Source of the DNA: Silene conica
Taxonomy: Eukaryota; Streptophyta; Magnoliopsida; Caryophyllales; Caryophyllaceae
Reading direction: 5' to 3'
Length of the DNA: 64,000 nucleotides
Assembly (NCBI GenBank): GCA_029255685.2
Contig: CM055311.2
Span: 1,193,001-1,257,000 of the forward strand
Part shown: piece after piece, positions 12,616 through 24,531 of the stretch
Layout of the letters: the number at the start of each line of letters is the position of its first letter
Numbering within the stretch: the stretch's first letter is position 1
Made by a program: the position numbers and the translations under genes
Notes under the pieces: model-generated
What the model saw: only the letters and a program-made list of their open reading frames with translations
Database searches by the model: none
What the model was told of the DNA's origin: nothing

Positions 12616-12760
12616 ATTGAGTCTTTTTGATGTCTTTGTTCAGTGGTGAAGACGGAGCTATCCTGGACAATATATCCTAGGTTTGATTCTCCCTCCCCTC
12701 TATTGTAATGCGACCAAGTGCGTGCTTCGTTGAGCCAACAAAAAATAATTGAGCCTTTTT
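12616..12760 (+). mobile_element. tRNA-derived SINE with target duplication
   Basis: The core has a box-A-like CAGTGGTGAAGACGGA and a box-B-like AGGTTTGATTCTC at the spacing expected for a pol III promoter. Flanks ATTGAGTCTTTTT (12616-12628) and ATTGAGCCTTTTT (12748-12760) look like a slightly decayed 13-bp target duplication. An A-rich tail precedes the right copy. Confidence 0.6.
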
Positions 12761-13940
12761 TCACGCTAAACACCCAAATCATTTTCGCAAATTAAGTCGT
12801 TTACCATTAATCGAATCTGCCATCGTCAAACTAAGTAAGTTAAGTTAATCCCCTAAATAAGATCACATCTACAAAAACAACGTATAACCTAAAACGACTC
12901 CGATGAAGAAAAATGACAGAAAAAAAAGGAATTACCGGGTAATTAAAAGATTATAGTAGAAAAAATATGAAAATTATCACAAATTATTCGATATTTCGTA
13001 GAGATGACAAAATATAACAAAAATTAATTATTTTCAAAAATCCTCTTTTAATAAATGATGTCCAAAAGTAATTAAATTGTTTGTAAATAATACAAAATTG
13101 TGACGGGCCACATATAATTTGTGTAAAATATTTATAATGTTTTGCCAATAGCCAACAACATTACAAATATAGAAAAATGTCTTTAGAAAATACATTTGTT
13201 AATATATTACATTTATTAGTTTGTATTTCTCCAATATAAAATTTTCAAACCCTTATTACGGGTAACCTAAAAAATACGGAGTAGTAATATAAAGTCGGTC
13301 ATGTTTCAATAGTAACATAAAGTCGACAACACCTAATAATGTTGACTCTTATATGACAATTGAGAGTTGAGACGGAGTCATCTTTGTTCTGGGAGGGAAT
13401 ATTTCGTCTCAATTTACCTCTTGCGACGGATGTTTAAGGCCAACGTTACTTTTGCAACAAAACCAAATGACGTTTTCGACGGACATTTCTATCATATTGA
13501 CTTTTGTTTTGTATACTATAGTGTTGAAGCAATTTATAATATCTCACATATGCTAAAAAACATTACTAATATTTAATATTTTCTTCATTTACATTAATAG
13601 TTATATTACATTCATCAACTTGTTTTCTTTCACCTTAAATTTCCGGACCCTTCTTACCCGTGACCCAAAAAATAGTTTCATAAAATCGATCATGTCTAAA
13701 AACATGCCGTGATTAATAATTGTTAAAAAAAAAACTATTATATGATAATTACTAAAAAATATGGTTGTATATTAAATGTTTTGCAAAAATCTGGTATTTA
13801 TGAGGATATTAAAAGTATAAGTTGATAAAAAGTACAGAGTACTATTTTTACAGTTTAGGAAAAATTCAAGTAATTAAGATGGCGAAAAGATCGAGACAAA
13901 TAGAAAATAGTGTGGACGGAATAACTTTTACAAATTAGAG
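12761..13940. other. AT-rich intergenic spacer
   Basis: No gene or clear mobile-element end is seen. Short ACGGAGTA words near 13275 and 13370 are probably MITE remnants. The plus frame at 13367-13576 is considered chance. Confidence 0.4.
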
Positions 13941-13952
13941 AGAGTGATATCG

Positions 13953-14145
13953 AAGATGTCTTAGTCTAGTGGTTAAGACAGAAGTATTGTTGACAATAGG
14001 TCCCAGGATCGAATCCCCCGATGAGTGGGTAGTTTTTGTTTTACGTATTTATTGTGTATACGGTCGATCGATATGAGCGCGACACATCACCTAATAGCGG
14101 TTACCGGCTGTTGCTTTAATATATTAAATGATGATGATGTCTTAT
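13953..14145 (+). mobile_element. Second tRNA-derived SINE
   Basis: TCTAGTGGTTAAGAC (box A) and GGTCCCAGGATCGAATCCC (box B) lie about 35 bases apart, as in tRNA-related SINEs. GATGTCTTA occurs at the left edge and again after ATATTAAATGATGAT at the right, a candidate 9-bp target duplication. It does not fold as a full tRNA and lacks an acceptor stem, so it is not a tRNA gene. Confidence 0.55.
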
Positions 14146-14859
14146 TTTTAAATAGGACGAAGTTTGGTACAAGTAAAATCTAAATGCTTAATTAAAGTAC
14201 TCGAATGGACTTCTTTATTAGCTAACAAATCCGCAGTTTGTTAGCCTCTCTAAAATTACACACTAACTTAAACAACAACCTCAATCACATATAATACTAA
14301 CAATTTAGCAAAATTTCCCAATTTATAAAAACCATAACCCCCAATTTAGCCCTAGTTACACACTACCTAACATACTAATAACCTAGTACAATCTAATTAA
14401 CATCCTAATAAGCTACTAAAATCTAATTAACATTCTAATAATAAGCTATTTTAATCTAATTAACTAACATCAATAAGGCTAACAACATCGTCTTATACTA
14501 ATTCATATAAACCCTAACCCCCAATAATAAACATCCTGATTGACTACTACAACCTAATTAACTACAACCTAATAAGCTAAGACGATTTTAATAACCTACT
14601 ACAATCACTAAATCTACAAAACAAAACAAAAATCAAACTAAAAACTGAAATTGAAATTGAATTAAAAGAGTATACAAACCTTGATTTAATTGAATGAAGG
14701 GAAGAACAAGAGCAATGAACGGAATCGGTGACGGAATAGGGTGACAGTGACAGTGGCGGTAGCGGTGGTGCAAGTAGGTGGTGGTTGTTTGGTGTTTTGT
14801 GTTTTGAGTTTTTGTGAAATCGCGAATAGTGAAGGGGGGTTTCTGTTTCGTGTGTTTGT

Positions 14860-15151
14860 ATCAGTAGGTTTGGCGACTGAAACATAAAATTGGCGACTAA
14901 TAAGCAGTAGTCGCCAAATTTGGCGACTGAATTGCCAAATTGGCGACTGAAATCAGTCGACTACTCCATTTCAGTCGCCAATTTGGCTAGTCAGTCGCCA
15001 ATTAGTGTCGGTGAGTGAGATATTTGGGAAAATTGGTAGTCGCCAAATTGGCGACTGAATTCTGTCGCCCGTTTTTTTTTCAGTCGCCAAATTGTCTACT
15101 ACCCAAAGCAGACGCCATTTACTGTCGCCCGTATCTGGTTTTCTTGTAGTG
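14860..15151 (-). mobile_element. CACTA (En/Spm) transposon terminus
   Basis: The end reads CACTACAAGAAAACC on the minus strand (15137-15151), the plant CACTA terminus. Inside lie many subterminal copies of TTTGGCGACTGA in both orientations (about 14870-15110), the expected transposase-binding arrays. No second CACTA end and no transposase were found to the left, so the element is truncated, or its far end is diverged. Confidence 0.72.
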
Positions 15152-15507
15152 ATGACTGATTCGAAAATAGGGGTTGAAACTTCCTCTTTTTCTGGCATTA
15201 CCTTCTTCACCTTGCGAGGGGATGAACCACTAGCCTTGAACTTCTTGCCCTCCTTTTGTGGAGATGAAGCCTTGTTGATTATTGCAGTAGCAGCAGCAAT
15301 GGATTCAACTGAGTACTTACGAGGCGTCTTAGAAACATGAGCAGTGCGCAGGCTTTCAGCAGCAGCATTGATAACAACCTTCCTTAACATTCTTCTCGTG
15401 GTAACACCAATGGAGGGAATGCTTGATGAAGGTGCAACACTAGGTGACCCTTTGAGAATTGATGCATAAGTTCTTGAAGGTGTGCTTGATGAATTGGAAG
15501 ACATCAT
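15152..15507 (-). pseudogene. Ser/Lys/Ala-rich hypothetical ORF truncated by CACTA
   Basis: A minus-strand frame starting at the MMSSNSS methionine (15507) is rich in Ser, Lys and Ala. It includes SILKGSP, TTRRMLRKVV and an SPQKEGKKFK...SPRKVKKV basic stretch, so it could be nuclear or nucleic-acid binding. The frame runs directly into the CACTA tip at 15151, so any natural C-terminus is lost. I do not recognise a family. It may be an exon, a transposon-captured fragment or chance. Confidence 0.3.
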
Positions 15508-15649
15508 TGCTTCTTGAAGTTGAACTTGTTGTAGAGATGAGAGGTAGAGGCTTTCATACGTCGGGTTCACCAAAAATTTAGCAACAAATTTCGTATCGCA
15601 ATAAAACTGTAACACAAAATAGATAGACAAATGAGTTTATATAATATCA

Positions 15650-16865
15650 GAAAGTTATGTGTACAGCCTCTATTATTCCACTGATTCTACAACAATATTA
15701 AAACTACGAGTCTACGATCTTCGAGGCTCGCTTGCTTGACTTTAGCTTCTTGAGAGGGTCGCGTTGACTTGAATCAGCACGATTTTGTAGTATTTGTTGT
15801 CTACTTGCAAGTGTGATTTGTAGAGAGAATTCGAGAGCTTTTGATGTCTATTTTCTCCTCACTTTGCCAAATGGTTTTTGTCTCTGGTAAAAGTGATTTT
15901 TTTTTTTTGAAATGATGTAAAAGTCTCTTATTTATAAGAATTTCTCCATTGGCAAATAGACTTGAGTTTGGGCATTGTTTATAGGCTTGACTTCTCTTTT
16001 GGCCCAATTGACCATATTACTTGATTTAGAGCCCAATTGACCACTTGGTTTGCTTTTGGGCTCAAATAACCCAATTTGTAATATGGGTTGATCCGAACAC
16101 CATTAAATGGGACAAATATAATTAAATTAAGCTAAAATTTGATATTAACTTAAAATAATTTATTTTGCTTTATTCTCGGCACTTTAATAAAATTTTCGTG
16201 CCTACAGTCACCGACTCAAGGTCACCAAATTTAATACCAGGTCAACAAAATTAGTGTCTTAATTACATAATTAGGGTGATCCCACAAGTTCGCGATCTCT
16301 TTGGCGACCTTAGTTGGGAATTGGGATGGTCTTATAATATCACTGTTGTACAGACTACCGAACCAATGTTTCAGGTATACTTTAGCAGTATAGCTCATAC
16401 CATAAAATGCCCAAAGAAAATTTCCCCATCCTCCATAGACTATCGATTTTTTCTTGTTGGAAACTCCGCCTGTAATGTGAGTATGTCACTTTTAACATTG
16501 GTTGCTAGTCTCAAGCCCTGACTAAGGAAGGAGAAGAGTTGCGGTTGTATGTGATGGCCAAGGGGTAAGTTTAGGCACCTACATGAACATGAATCAAAAT
16601 TTGAAAATTTTGTTTGTTTTGATAATTTGATGACGAACTGACGACTTGTTACAGTGTTGAATCTACTGGCCACCAATAAAGACGATAAATTGTCTTGGCA
16701 AGGTTTTAGTTTATAAACATGATTACGGGGTACCTATGATTACAACTTGTGCTTTGTCTGTACTTGATATGAACGTTTTGCTCCAAACTGTGTTGCTATA
16801 TCTGATATTTGCACGAAACCCACATCAATGGATGATCTGTATGATGATTTATAATACAAACTAAT

Positions 16866-16915
<50 letters not shown>

Positions 16916-17102
16916 AATCATCAATTCAGTAACCCTATTATGGGATATATCTGAATTATTCTAACCTGAAGAGAAGATTATCTCCTCTCGTTCGCGACTT
17001 GTGATCAGTAAGTGCTGCCAAGCCTTGGGGGCAAAAATGGAAGAAAGATAAAAGAAGAAAAAAAAAGCTGTGTCCACATATCGGGTAGGATTTAGGGCAA
17101 TA
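15650..17102. other. Intergenic spacer upstream of the YSL 3' end
   Basis: No gene is supported. An (AT)n microsatellite is at about 16869-16914. The short frames at 15801-16007 and 16276-16676 show no domain. The YSL 3' UTR and poly(A) region should lie just below 17103. Confidence 0.5.
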
Positions 17103-19615
17103 CTAGGCCTTGCCAGACAAAAAGGTCATGCAGATGGGAGGATTAACTTTGGCTAAAGCAAGAAGTGAAGCAGGAAGGGACCATAGCCCCTCCCCACAGA
17201 TCAACCCGGACGCCACAGCTGGTACCATCAACTCCGCCTCTTTGGAATTCATTTTGTGCCACAAAAACACGACCAAGCTTCCTACACACATGTCTATGGC
17301 AAAGTAACCTCCTACCAAAAATGGGACTGCCATTACCATAGGAAGTGGCATCCATTTGCCAATCTTCGGGGGAATAAGATCTCTCGCCAAGTCAACAACC
17401 ACTGCAAAGGCGAAGAAGCCACAACAAAGCTGCAAACAATGCCGAGGCAAGGCCGAGAAGCCTTCTACCCCTAATATTGCCATGTTCCTATATATCAACG
17501 CATAAGGTGCTTTGTATTCGCCATTTGGGTTTCCTACATCAAATGCTTTGTAAAACAGAAAGAAACTCAATGGAGCCACGACACAGCCAATGGCTGTGCC
17601 TATGGCCTGGCTAATCAGCATTGATCGTGGGGATGTTAATGTTAAATGGGCCGTCTTCAAATCCTGCATCAATGTACAAGAGACAAGGGCCATTGATTTT
17701 ATGACCCCACATCCTACAAGTCCTGCCACCACTCCATATCTTTTCCCGGCTAAACCAGCGAGCACAAACAGAGCTACTTTTCCATAGTTGTAAGCCATGT
17801 TCATATCTGTTAGTCCTGCTCCATATGCATTGCAGAAGGCCAAAGACGGAGCTAGAATGTAAGCTACGACAATATAATACCATTTAATTTCATGAAACAT
17901 GATGGGGAGGGCAATGACCGAGATTATGGAGAAAACGAGGTAACCACTCCCTGCTATCCACATAGGTATGCTTTCTCTTTCAAACAATTCATTCTGTTTT
18001 AGGATGCTTGTAGCTTTGGTTTTACCATCTGCCAATGCAGTAAGCAAAATATTAGAAGGGAACTGCGCTCCTCCATGCTTGTCAAAATAGAGGGAAGTTC
18101 AGTAAGGTACCTATATTATTGAGGACAGGCTTGTTTTTCATTCTACCGCGGACGTTAACTAGGATGATTAACAGTACCTTGAAGAAGTTGTAGAAACCAT
18201 CACCAAAAATGAGAGCAATGGAAATGAACACCTGGAACATACAATCATATGTGAAGAAACTCTGGGCACATTATTGAGTAGTGTAGTACTGACTGGGATG
18301 AGCGTTAAGAGCAGAGTTAAAACGAGCAAATATAAGCTCACCTTGTAGCCATTCAAACCCTGCATGCTCTCCTCTGGTAAATTGTCTGGGAACCAATTCC
18401 CCTGAAGCTTATTAATGAGAGGCCACATGATTCCCCAGGAAAGCACTGCTCCGAGGAGCAAGGACAAGCTGACAAGATGGGAACAAATCATGCCTGTGCC
18501 TACATAAGTCATGCTAAAATCAAAGTAAAAGGTGTGCTTCCATGCTTGCAGGCCAAATGTAGGGAATTGGTTGAACCCGCAACTCTCTTTTGCAGCGTAG
18601 AACCACTGGAAGCACCCCCATAAGAAGCTCATTGAAAAGTACTTGTAAAACCCGCTTATTTGTTTCCTGCAATGCGATTTTAAGTGAACAAAACAATTGG
18701 AGGGCAAATTACGAGTTCAATTTAAACCTCTACTTTCTTTACCTGGCCATCTGATCTCCTCTTGTATGGAATCCATTTATTAGAACAGCAGTTGCCATAC
18801 CACTTGGAAATACCAATTTGTAGTCGATTATCAGTATCTGCAAATGCATTTGAACTTCATCAGTCAATCTACAACTAGAACGTTTTTAAGCTTTCAGTTT
18901 GTCTATAGTCTTACCTTCCTAAGTGGGACGAGCACGAAGAGTCCAACAAAACAAACAACGAAGAGATAAGCAGTCATCCACCCGATTTGAAGCTCCTTGT
19001 AACTTGCTGCAGTGTTCCCCACTGTGTTGACTCCTGCCAGCTCATATGTCGTCTTGTTCAAACCCAAAAGGTATGACCCAAACCCACCTGTAAACAAAGA
19101 GAGACAGTAAGGTAATGAGTGATGTTATCAAAATCATGCATTTGTTGGCTTGAATTTGAAAAGGGAAAAGAAAGGGAAAAAAAACCTCCAATGGCAATGC
19201 TATAGCAAGCAACAGCACAAGTCTGAATCATGGTGTTCTCTTGCTTAGTGAAGGGAAGAGGACGAAAGCCAGCCTTCTCAACGAGCTTGCTCCACGTCCT
19301 AATGAACACGAAAGCAAGCAGAGCAGCTGAGACATTGAGATTGGGACTGAGCCCTGTCGTGAGGTTGAGCTTCATTGCGATGATGCTGTATATGACACCA
19401 AGCACTCCACTGGCCACAACCCCTCTGATGGTTACCTGTTTAGTCCATGGCGGAAGCCTGGCGACTCCGACTCCCTCTTCTGCTTCATCTTCTTTTTCTT
19501 TTTCTTTTTCTATTTCATCCTTCTCCTTTTCGTGTCTCCCCATATCTCTATCCTCCATCTTTACCATTTCCTCCATGAAAATACACTTTTTCTCTCCACT
19601 CACTCTCTCTAACAT
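17103..19615 (-). CDS. YSL: Yellow stripe-like (YSL) metal-nicotianamine transporter
   Basis: Oligopeptide-transporter family membrane protein. YSL members move Fe(II)-, Zn- or Cu-nicotianamine complexes in plants. Six exons on the minus strand: 19186-19615, 18915-19087, 18743-18837, 18342-18666, 18111-18231 and 17103-18028. All have GT-AG borders and compatible phases, totalling 690 codons including TAG, the usual YSL length. The acidic, Glu/Lys-rich N-tail (residues about 10-50) is typical, followed by PPWTKQVTIRG, LTTGLSPNLNVSAALL, FPSGMATAVLINGFH and SFFLFYKAFDVGNPNGEYKA. More than a dozen hydrophobic segments follow. A TATA-like TATATAAGTA at 19661-19670 supports the ATG at 19615; the next in-frame ATG is 19576. 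No frame damage is seen. Which YSL subgroup it belongs to, and its metal, cannot be told here. Confidence 0.93.
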
Positions 19616-19660
19616 GTAAATGATCGTCCTTCCTTCCTGATGAAGTGAAGTCAGTCTCTT

Positions 19661-19670
19661 TACTTATATA
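19661..19670 (-). promoter_or_regulatory. TATA box of the YSL gene
   Basis: Minus-strand TATATAAGTA lies 46 bases upstream of the ATG at 19615, consistent with transcription starting near 19630-19635. No iron-response element was looked for computationally. Confidence 0.5.
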
Positions 19671-19679
19671 GAATACTTT

Positions 19680-21536
19680 TCTGTATCGAATTTTCCAGAT
19701 GAGGTGGTCAAGTTGAATTGACAGATGAGTAGCAGCTAGCTACACTACATACGTACCTTGAGGTCAGGTATATATATTATATGCTCAATTCTTGTATTGT
19801 TTACATTACATTACATTACATGACTTTTAAACAGCGAGGTAGTTATTATTGTTTTGCATACAAATTTCAGATTCTTTGTTTCATCTTGGAATTTTGCATG
19901 TGTTATTAATTTTATTTTATTGTGACATTTCATTATTTGAATTATCAACTTGTACTGATTATTAACAAATTGGCTTGTACTATCCTAAAATACTTTTATC
20001 TCATTGTGTGCAAGGATTGGAATGAATAGCAGAGAGTTATAGTTTACCCTGTTTGGATGTTGAATGCCGCAAGTATTACGCAACAAATGTTGGATCGGGT
20101 AGGCAGAAAGATGCATATAAGATAAAGTCCGGGTTTGGACAAGATGCTGAAAATGACGCAGTAGTCTACCAAGCATACTAGAAGAGATATTATTGTGGCG
20201 TGTGGTTATCTCTCATTCAATTCATAGATAGATATAGTGTAGCCACAAGAGTGAGTCAATACGATAAGGCACGCAGTCGCAGCGAAAAATCCAACAAATT
20301 GAGGACTAACTCACAGTATACATTACTGTCAATTATTATCAATTGTTATTGTCATATTAGCATCTTCGTCCACTTGTTCAGGGCATACATCCTTTTTTAG
20401 GTGTGAAAGGGATATTTACGATCGACATTCCTGGACGTCGACGTGGGAGCGTAATTCCACTGTCCATATTGTGGAATCCATGCAAAACATAACTAACCTT
20501 TGTACATAGGTTGATGTCATGCAAAAGCATCCCAGATTAAGGAAGAGAAAGGTAGTTTATTAGCAGGCAAGTGTTTTTTGGAATGCAAAGGACAAATAAT
20601 GATGTGAAGGTGAGAAAAGGGATGAGGTTCTTCCGGCAGTGAAGCATAAAAAAAAGGATGAAAGGGACAGAAGAGGCCATAAAACAAAGCTCAAGTTGGA
20701 GTTGAAAACTCTAGGAGTGGTTGGTATTTTGGCAAGGGTGTGTCTTAGATTAGATAGTAGTGAATCATTTCACATGGACCATTCTCATCTTCCACTACTA
20801 ACTAGTAACCACCTTCGCAAGCTTACCACACGCCCCCTTTTTTTATGCACCATACATCTCACATCTCACATCTCCCCCCCCCCCCCCCCACTCTATTTAA
20901 CCAATCCCCTACTATCACCTGTGTTTTTGCCAAAGCCACTTCCAACTTTTTCCCCACTTTCCTCATATTCTTCTCCCTTCCATTTCTAACAACTAACAAA
21001 TGCCGTCTTTATTTGGACTCGAACTTTTTCAACTTAATTTAACTTAATAAAACTAAATTGAACTGAACCTAATAGACATAAACTACTGAAGTAAGAGTTA
21101 ATTCGTAAACAGAAGAGTTGAGTTGAACTGAATAGAGTTGATATTAAATTCAAAACGGACAAGGCCTAAAGTTCATTTTATGTCACCATCCTCTATCAGA
21201 CTTGGTTGACATAAGTGGTAAAATGATTAACATTGATCTCTTAAATAAATGTCAAAAAGTCTGGTCTTTGTGTTTGTATGGAAATAGGTACAATATCTTA
21301 AGTTATCCTAACCGCCGCAACTATCCTCTCAAACTTTGTCATCTACCCTAAATACAAACCGTTCGAACTAGGGGAGGATGCAGGAATTTAGGTTCGGGAG
21401 GGCACACATTATTTTAACCATAATTCCAATATTGTTTGCGTTTATTTACGTACTAACATGACTATATATGACAAAAAAAATACATATATTTGAATAGAAT
21501 ATTGGAAATAAATATAAATCTAGATATAATAAGCAA
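19680..21536. other. Intergenic spacer upstream of YSL
   Basis: No gene is supported. It contains an ATTAC pentamer repeat near 19800, a poly-C run (about 20873-20889) and AT-rich sequence. The plus frame at 20639-20989 has no recognisable domain. Confidence 0.45.
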
Positions 21537-21738
21537 CTAGTTTTATACCCGTGAAAATCACGGGTGCATTTAAGATTAATTATATAAGTTAATGCATAAA
21601 CGTGACCGTATTAGTTTGGAACTTTAAAACATCTCTGTTCACTTATATTGCATACATTGGCAAACAAAAATATTACATAAAAAATAGGGTTATTTAACAT
21701 CAATACTCTAATCTATAATAGCTCTTCTCAAAATACTA

Positions 21739-21996
21739 CTTCCTCCATTCAAATCCAAATGGTACTTTTGGATTTTGTACACTATTTACAAATCAACGTT
21801 CAGTATCAATTTTCTCCTAATACGTAAGAGAAAATATATTCATGCGGGATCTTGTTTGATTCGTCTTCACGAGTACATTGAAAATATCTAACTTTTATAA
21901 TTTTTGTGAATACGTAGCTAAAGATATTTAGTACGTAAAACGTGCGTTAACAAACGTGAAAAAGCAAAAGTGCAAAGTAGATATGAATGGAGGGAG
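21739..21996. mobile_element. Stowaway-like MITE
   Basis: Terminal inverted repeats CTTCCTCCATTCAAATCC (left) and GATATGAATGGAGGGAG (right), flanked by TA on both sides (21737-21738, 21997-21998). This is the Tc1/mariner-type signature. Length 258 bp, no coding. Confidence 0.72.
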
Positions 21997-23068
21997 TATA
22001 TACTTTGAATTAACTCGGAATACTATCAACTAATATACTATCTCCCATATAATAGAACAGGTGAATTGGCTATCTGTTCTACCGGTCACTCTTGCTTAAA
22101 ATTTAGTGTTTTAGTTTTTCGTTACTTCTTTTTACCTTTAATTTACCTTTTCTTCTTCATTTTCCTTTTTCCCTCCTTAAATCTCTTCATCAGTTTATTT
22201 ATTTATTTATTTATATTTTTCCTTTTTCTGCTTTCCAGATTGAAGTGATTTATTTATTTATTTTCTTAAGTTTGATTTTTCCCAAGTTACTATTTCTTTA
22301 AATCTGAAAATTTTAAAACCTTGTTCAATTTAATTCGATTTTGGCTGTGATTTTCGTATTAAATTTTCAACTGTTTGTTAAATTAATTATGTTTTAAAGT
22401 TTGTACCCTCTTTTATACATGAGTTTGATGAATCTGAAAATTTTAATTTCATATTACCCTTGATCTCAATTTTTTTTTTGCTGGAAAATCAATCAAGTAA
22501 CACTCAACTCGAACCCTCGGAAAACTCAAGTGCCCATATGATGAAAAATGATCAAAAACATGATTAGAGGGAGGGAGATAGGTCTTGAAAGATGAATTTG
22601 GTTTTCTGGAAATGGGTAAAGAAGAAACAATGGGAGGGGATGATTTGAATTGTGAAGTTTAGTGGTATGTAAGTATGTAACGATTACATCAAATTACCAT
22701 AATAACCTTTTATATAATAATAATAATAATAATGATAATATAATCATAATAATAAGTATTAGTCCTATATACTACAGTAGTTTGTAAGCAATGGTAAAGT
22801 TTAGAGTGCTTGAAAATTTTATGATCGCAACTTTTACATATTGGATTAGTCCGGAAATAAATAGATTCGTAATTGTGGTGATGTAATGTAGATCTGTTTG
22901 TATTCAAGCTTGTGAAGATAATAATATAGGTTTTCAGATTGAGTATTCGTAATGAATTGGGTGAATTACAATGTGGGTGTATTGAAAATTCAATAAGTCT
23001 CTTTTAAGACGGATATAACCGTTTTAAGACTAAAACGAGTTAAATACACCCCACTTGTATAGATAATA

Positions 23069-23381
23069 CTCCCTCCTATTCCATATTTTCTTCCCTATTT
23101 CCTAAAACGGATTATTCAGGTTTTCTTCCCCTTTCTTATTTTGGAAACTTTTATTCCTATTTTATTCATTTCTCTCTCCTATTACCAAACCCCACCAACT
23201 TTTTTTACTCCTATTTTATTACTTTTTTAATGTTTGTGGCCCACAAATTCTTATTTAATTCCTAATTATTCATCCCTCTCTCCTCTCACCAAACCCCACC
23301 CAATTTTTTACACTTATTTTATTCCTTATCTTAATCCTCGTGCCCAACCCAAAGGGGAACAAAATATGGAATAGGAGGGAG
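23069..23381. mobile_element. Stowaway-like MITE
   Basis: Ends CTCCCTCCTATTCCATATTT and AAATATGGAATAGGAGGGAG are nearly perfect inverted repeats flanked by TA (23067-23068 and 23382-23383). Length 313 bp. Ends this well matched suggest fairly recent insertion. Confidence 0.82.
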
Positions 23382-23690
23382 TACAAGTCTTTTGCTAATA
23401 TCTAGGCATTTTATTTGTCTTATATATAAAGTACTCCGTAGTAGCTATTTAACCCGTCTTATTGCTTCAAACGGATATGTTTGGTCTAAACAAGAATTTG
23501 TGTTGAAAATTTGAGAGAGAATTTATTATCAAGAATTTTTGTGGTATTCACTAGAAATGTGAGGGGGAGAGATGATGTTCTAATAATAATAAAGATAAAG
23601 TATGTATAACACATTATTACCTGCTGCTTCAGGTAACAAAGATAGCAATTCTATTCGAAGAGAGGGAGTGTATTAGTAGGTAGTATTCTT

Positions 23691-24431
23691 TTTTTTTTTT
23701 GCTAAAATGTGAGCTTTCCATTAGAAATCGTATATTTACAAACAATTTTGAGCAAAGTATATGAACTTTGCACCACTATACCTCTGTGACTCTAAGCCAC
23801 CAGGGTCGATCCTTGTTAGAGACATGAATTCTACAGTTTACAACACGTTCCATCAATACTCTCCTAACTTCATCAACAACTTTTCGAGGGCACAATAGGA
23901 CACATTCAATTCGAGCTTTGTTTCTCTGCATCCATAGTTGATACCATACGATAAGAATAGCAGCAACACAAACTTGCTTCCTAAATCTGGTCCACCTGCG
24001 ATTCATAATACACTCCACACAATTAATCTGACTCACATTACTCCTCAGCCAATGCCCAACCCCAGCAAGAACTCTACTAGCATATTGACACTCCATGAAC
24101 AAGTGCCTGTACGTTTCACAAGCCAACTGACAAACACAGCAAACATCATCCTCAGCAATACGAATTCTGAACAAATGTTCCTTCAGTAACAGCCCCTCCT
24201 TCATGATTAACCAAGCAATGAAATTATGTTTTGGAGCACACACTTTATTCCAGACTGACTTAAACCACCTCACCTTGGTATGCTTACACCTCAGCCATTG
24301 ATAACCTTTCTGTACCTTATAAACACTAGTCACAAAATTCTGATCCAACCATAAACCTTCTCTGAAGATATCCTTAACCTGACAAAATTTTTTCCAATAC
24401 CAACTGGTATCAGCAGGAGCTTCATAATCAA
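23691..24431 (-). mobile_element. 5'-truncated LINE (L1-type) with RT zinc-binding domain
   Basis: The minus-strand frame encodes the C-terminal region of a plant LINE polyprotein: a zf-RVT-type domain with WNKVCAPKHNFIAWL, CCVCQLACETYRHLFMEC and a WYQLWMQRNKAR tail, ending with a stop at 23776. The 3' end is a poly-A tail (poly-T on the plus strand at about 23689). A 14-bp duplication TAGGTAGTATTCTT flanks it at 23677-23690 and 24432-24445, as expected for target-primed reverse transcription. The reverse transcriptase and endonuclease are absent, so this copy is dead on arrival. Confidence 0.85.
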
Positions 24432-24531
24432 TAGGTAGTATTCTTAGTTAATTTAAAGTATATAGTATTTTGAGAAGGGGTGTAATAGTATATAGTATTC
24501 TCATTAAATAACCCTTAATAATATAGATAGA

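Larger units (their letters stand above)
21537..24531 (-). mobile_element. Helitron-like element carrying nested MITEs and a LINE
   Basis: On the minus strand the proposed 5' end is TCTATCTATATTATTAAGG at 24531 after an A. The 3' end is the hairpin CCCGTGATTTTCACGGG followed by TATAAAACTAG (21537), then T. This matches A|T insertion. Inside are Stowaway MITEs at 21739-21996 and 23069-23381 and a LINE at 23691-24431. No Helitron coding remains. Similar internal words near 21680 and 22010-22060 suggest two related Helitrons could be merged here, so the pairing of ends is tentative. Confidence 0.45.

Noticed and set aside
13953-14145. Possible tRNA gene
   Set aside because: Only the A and B boxes match. 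There is no acceptor stem or full cloverleaf, and flanking duplications fit a SINE.
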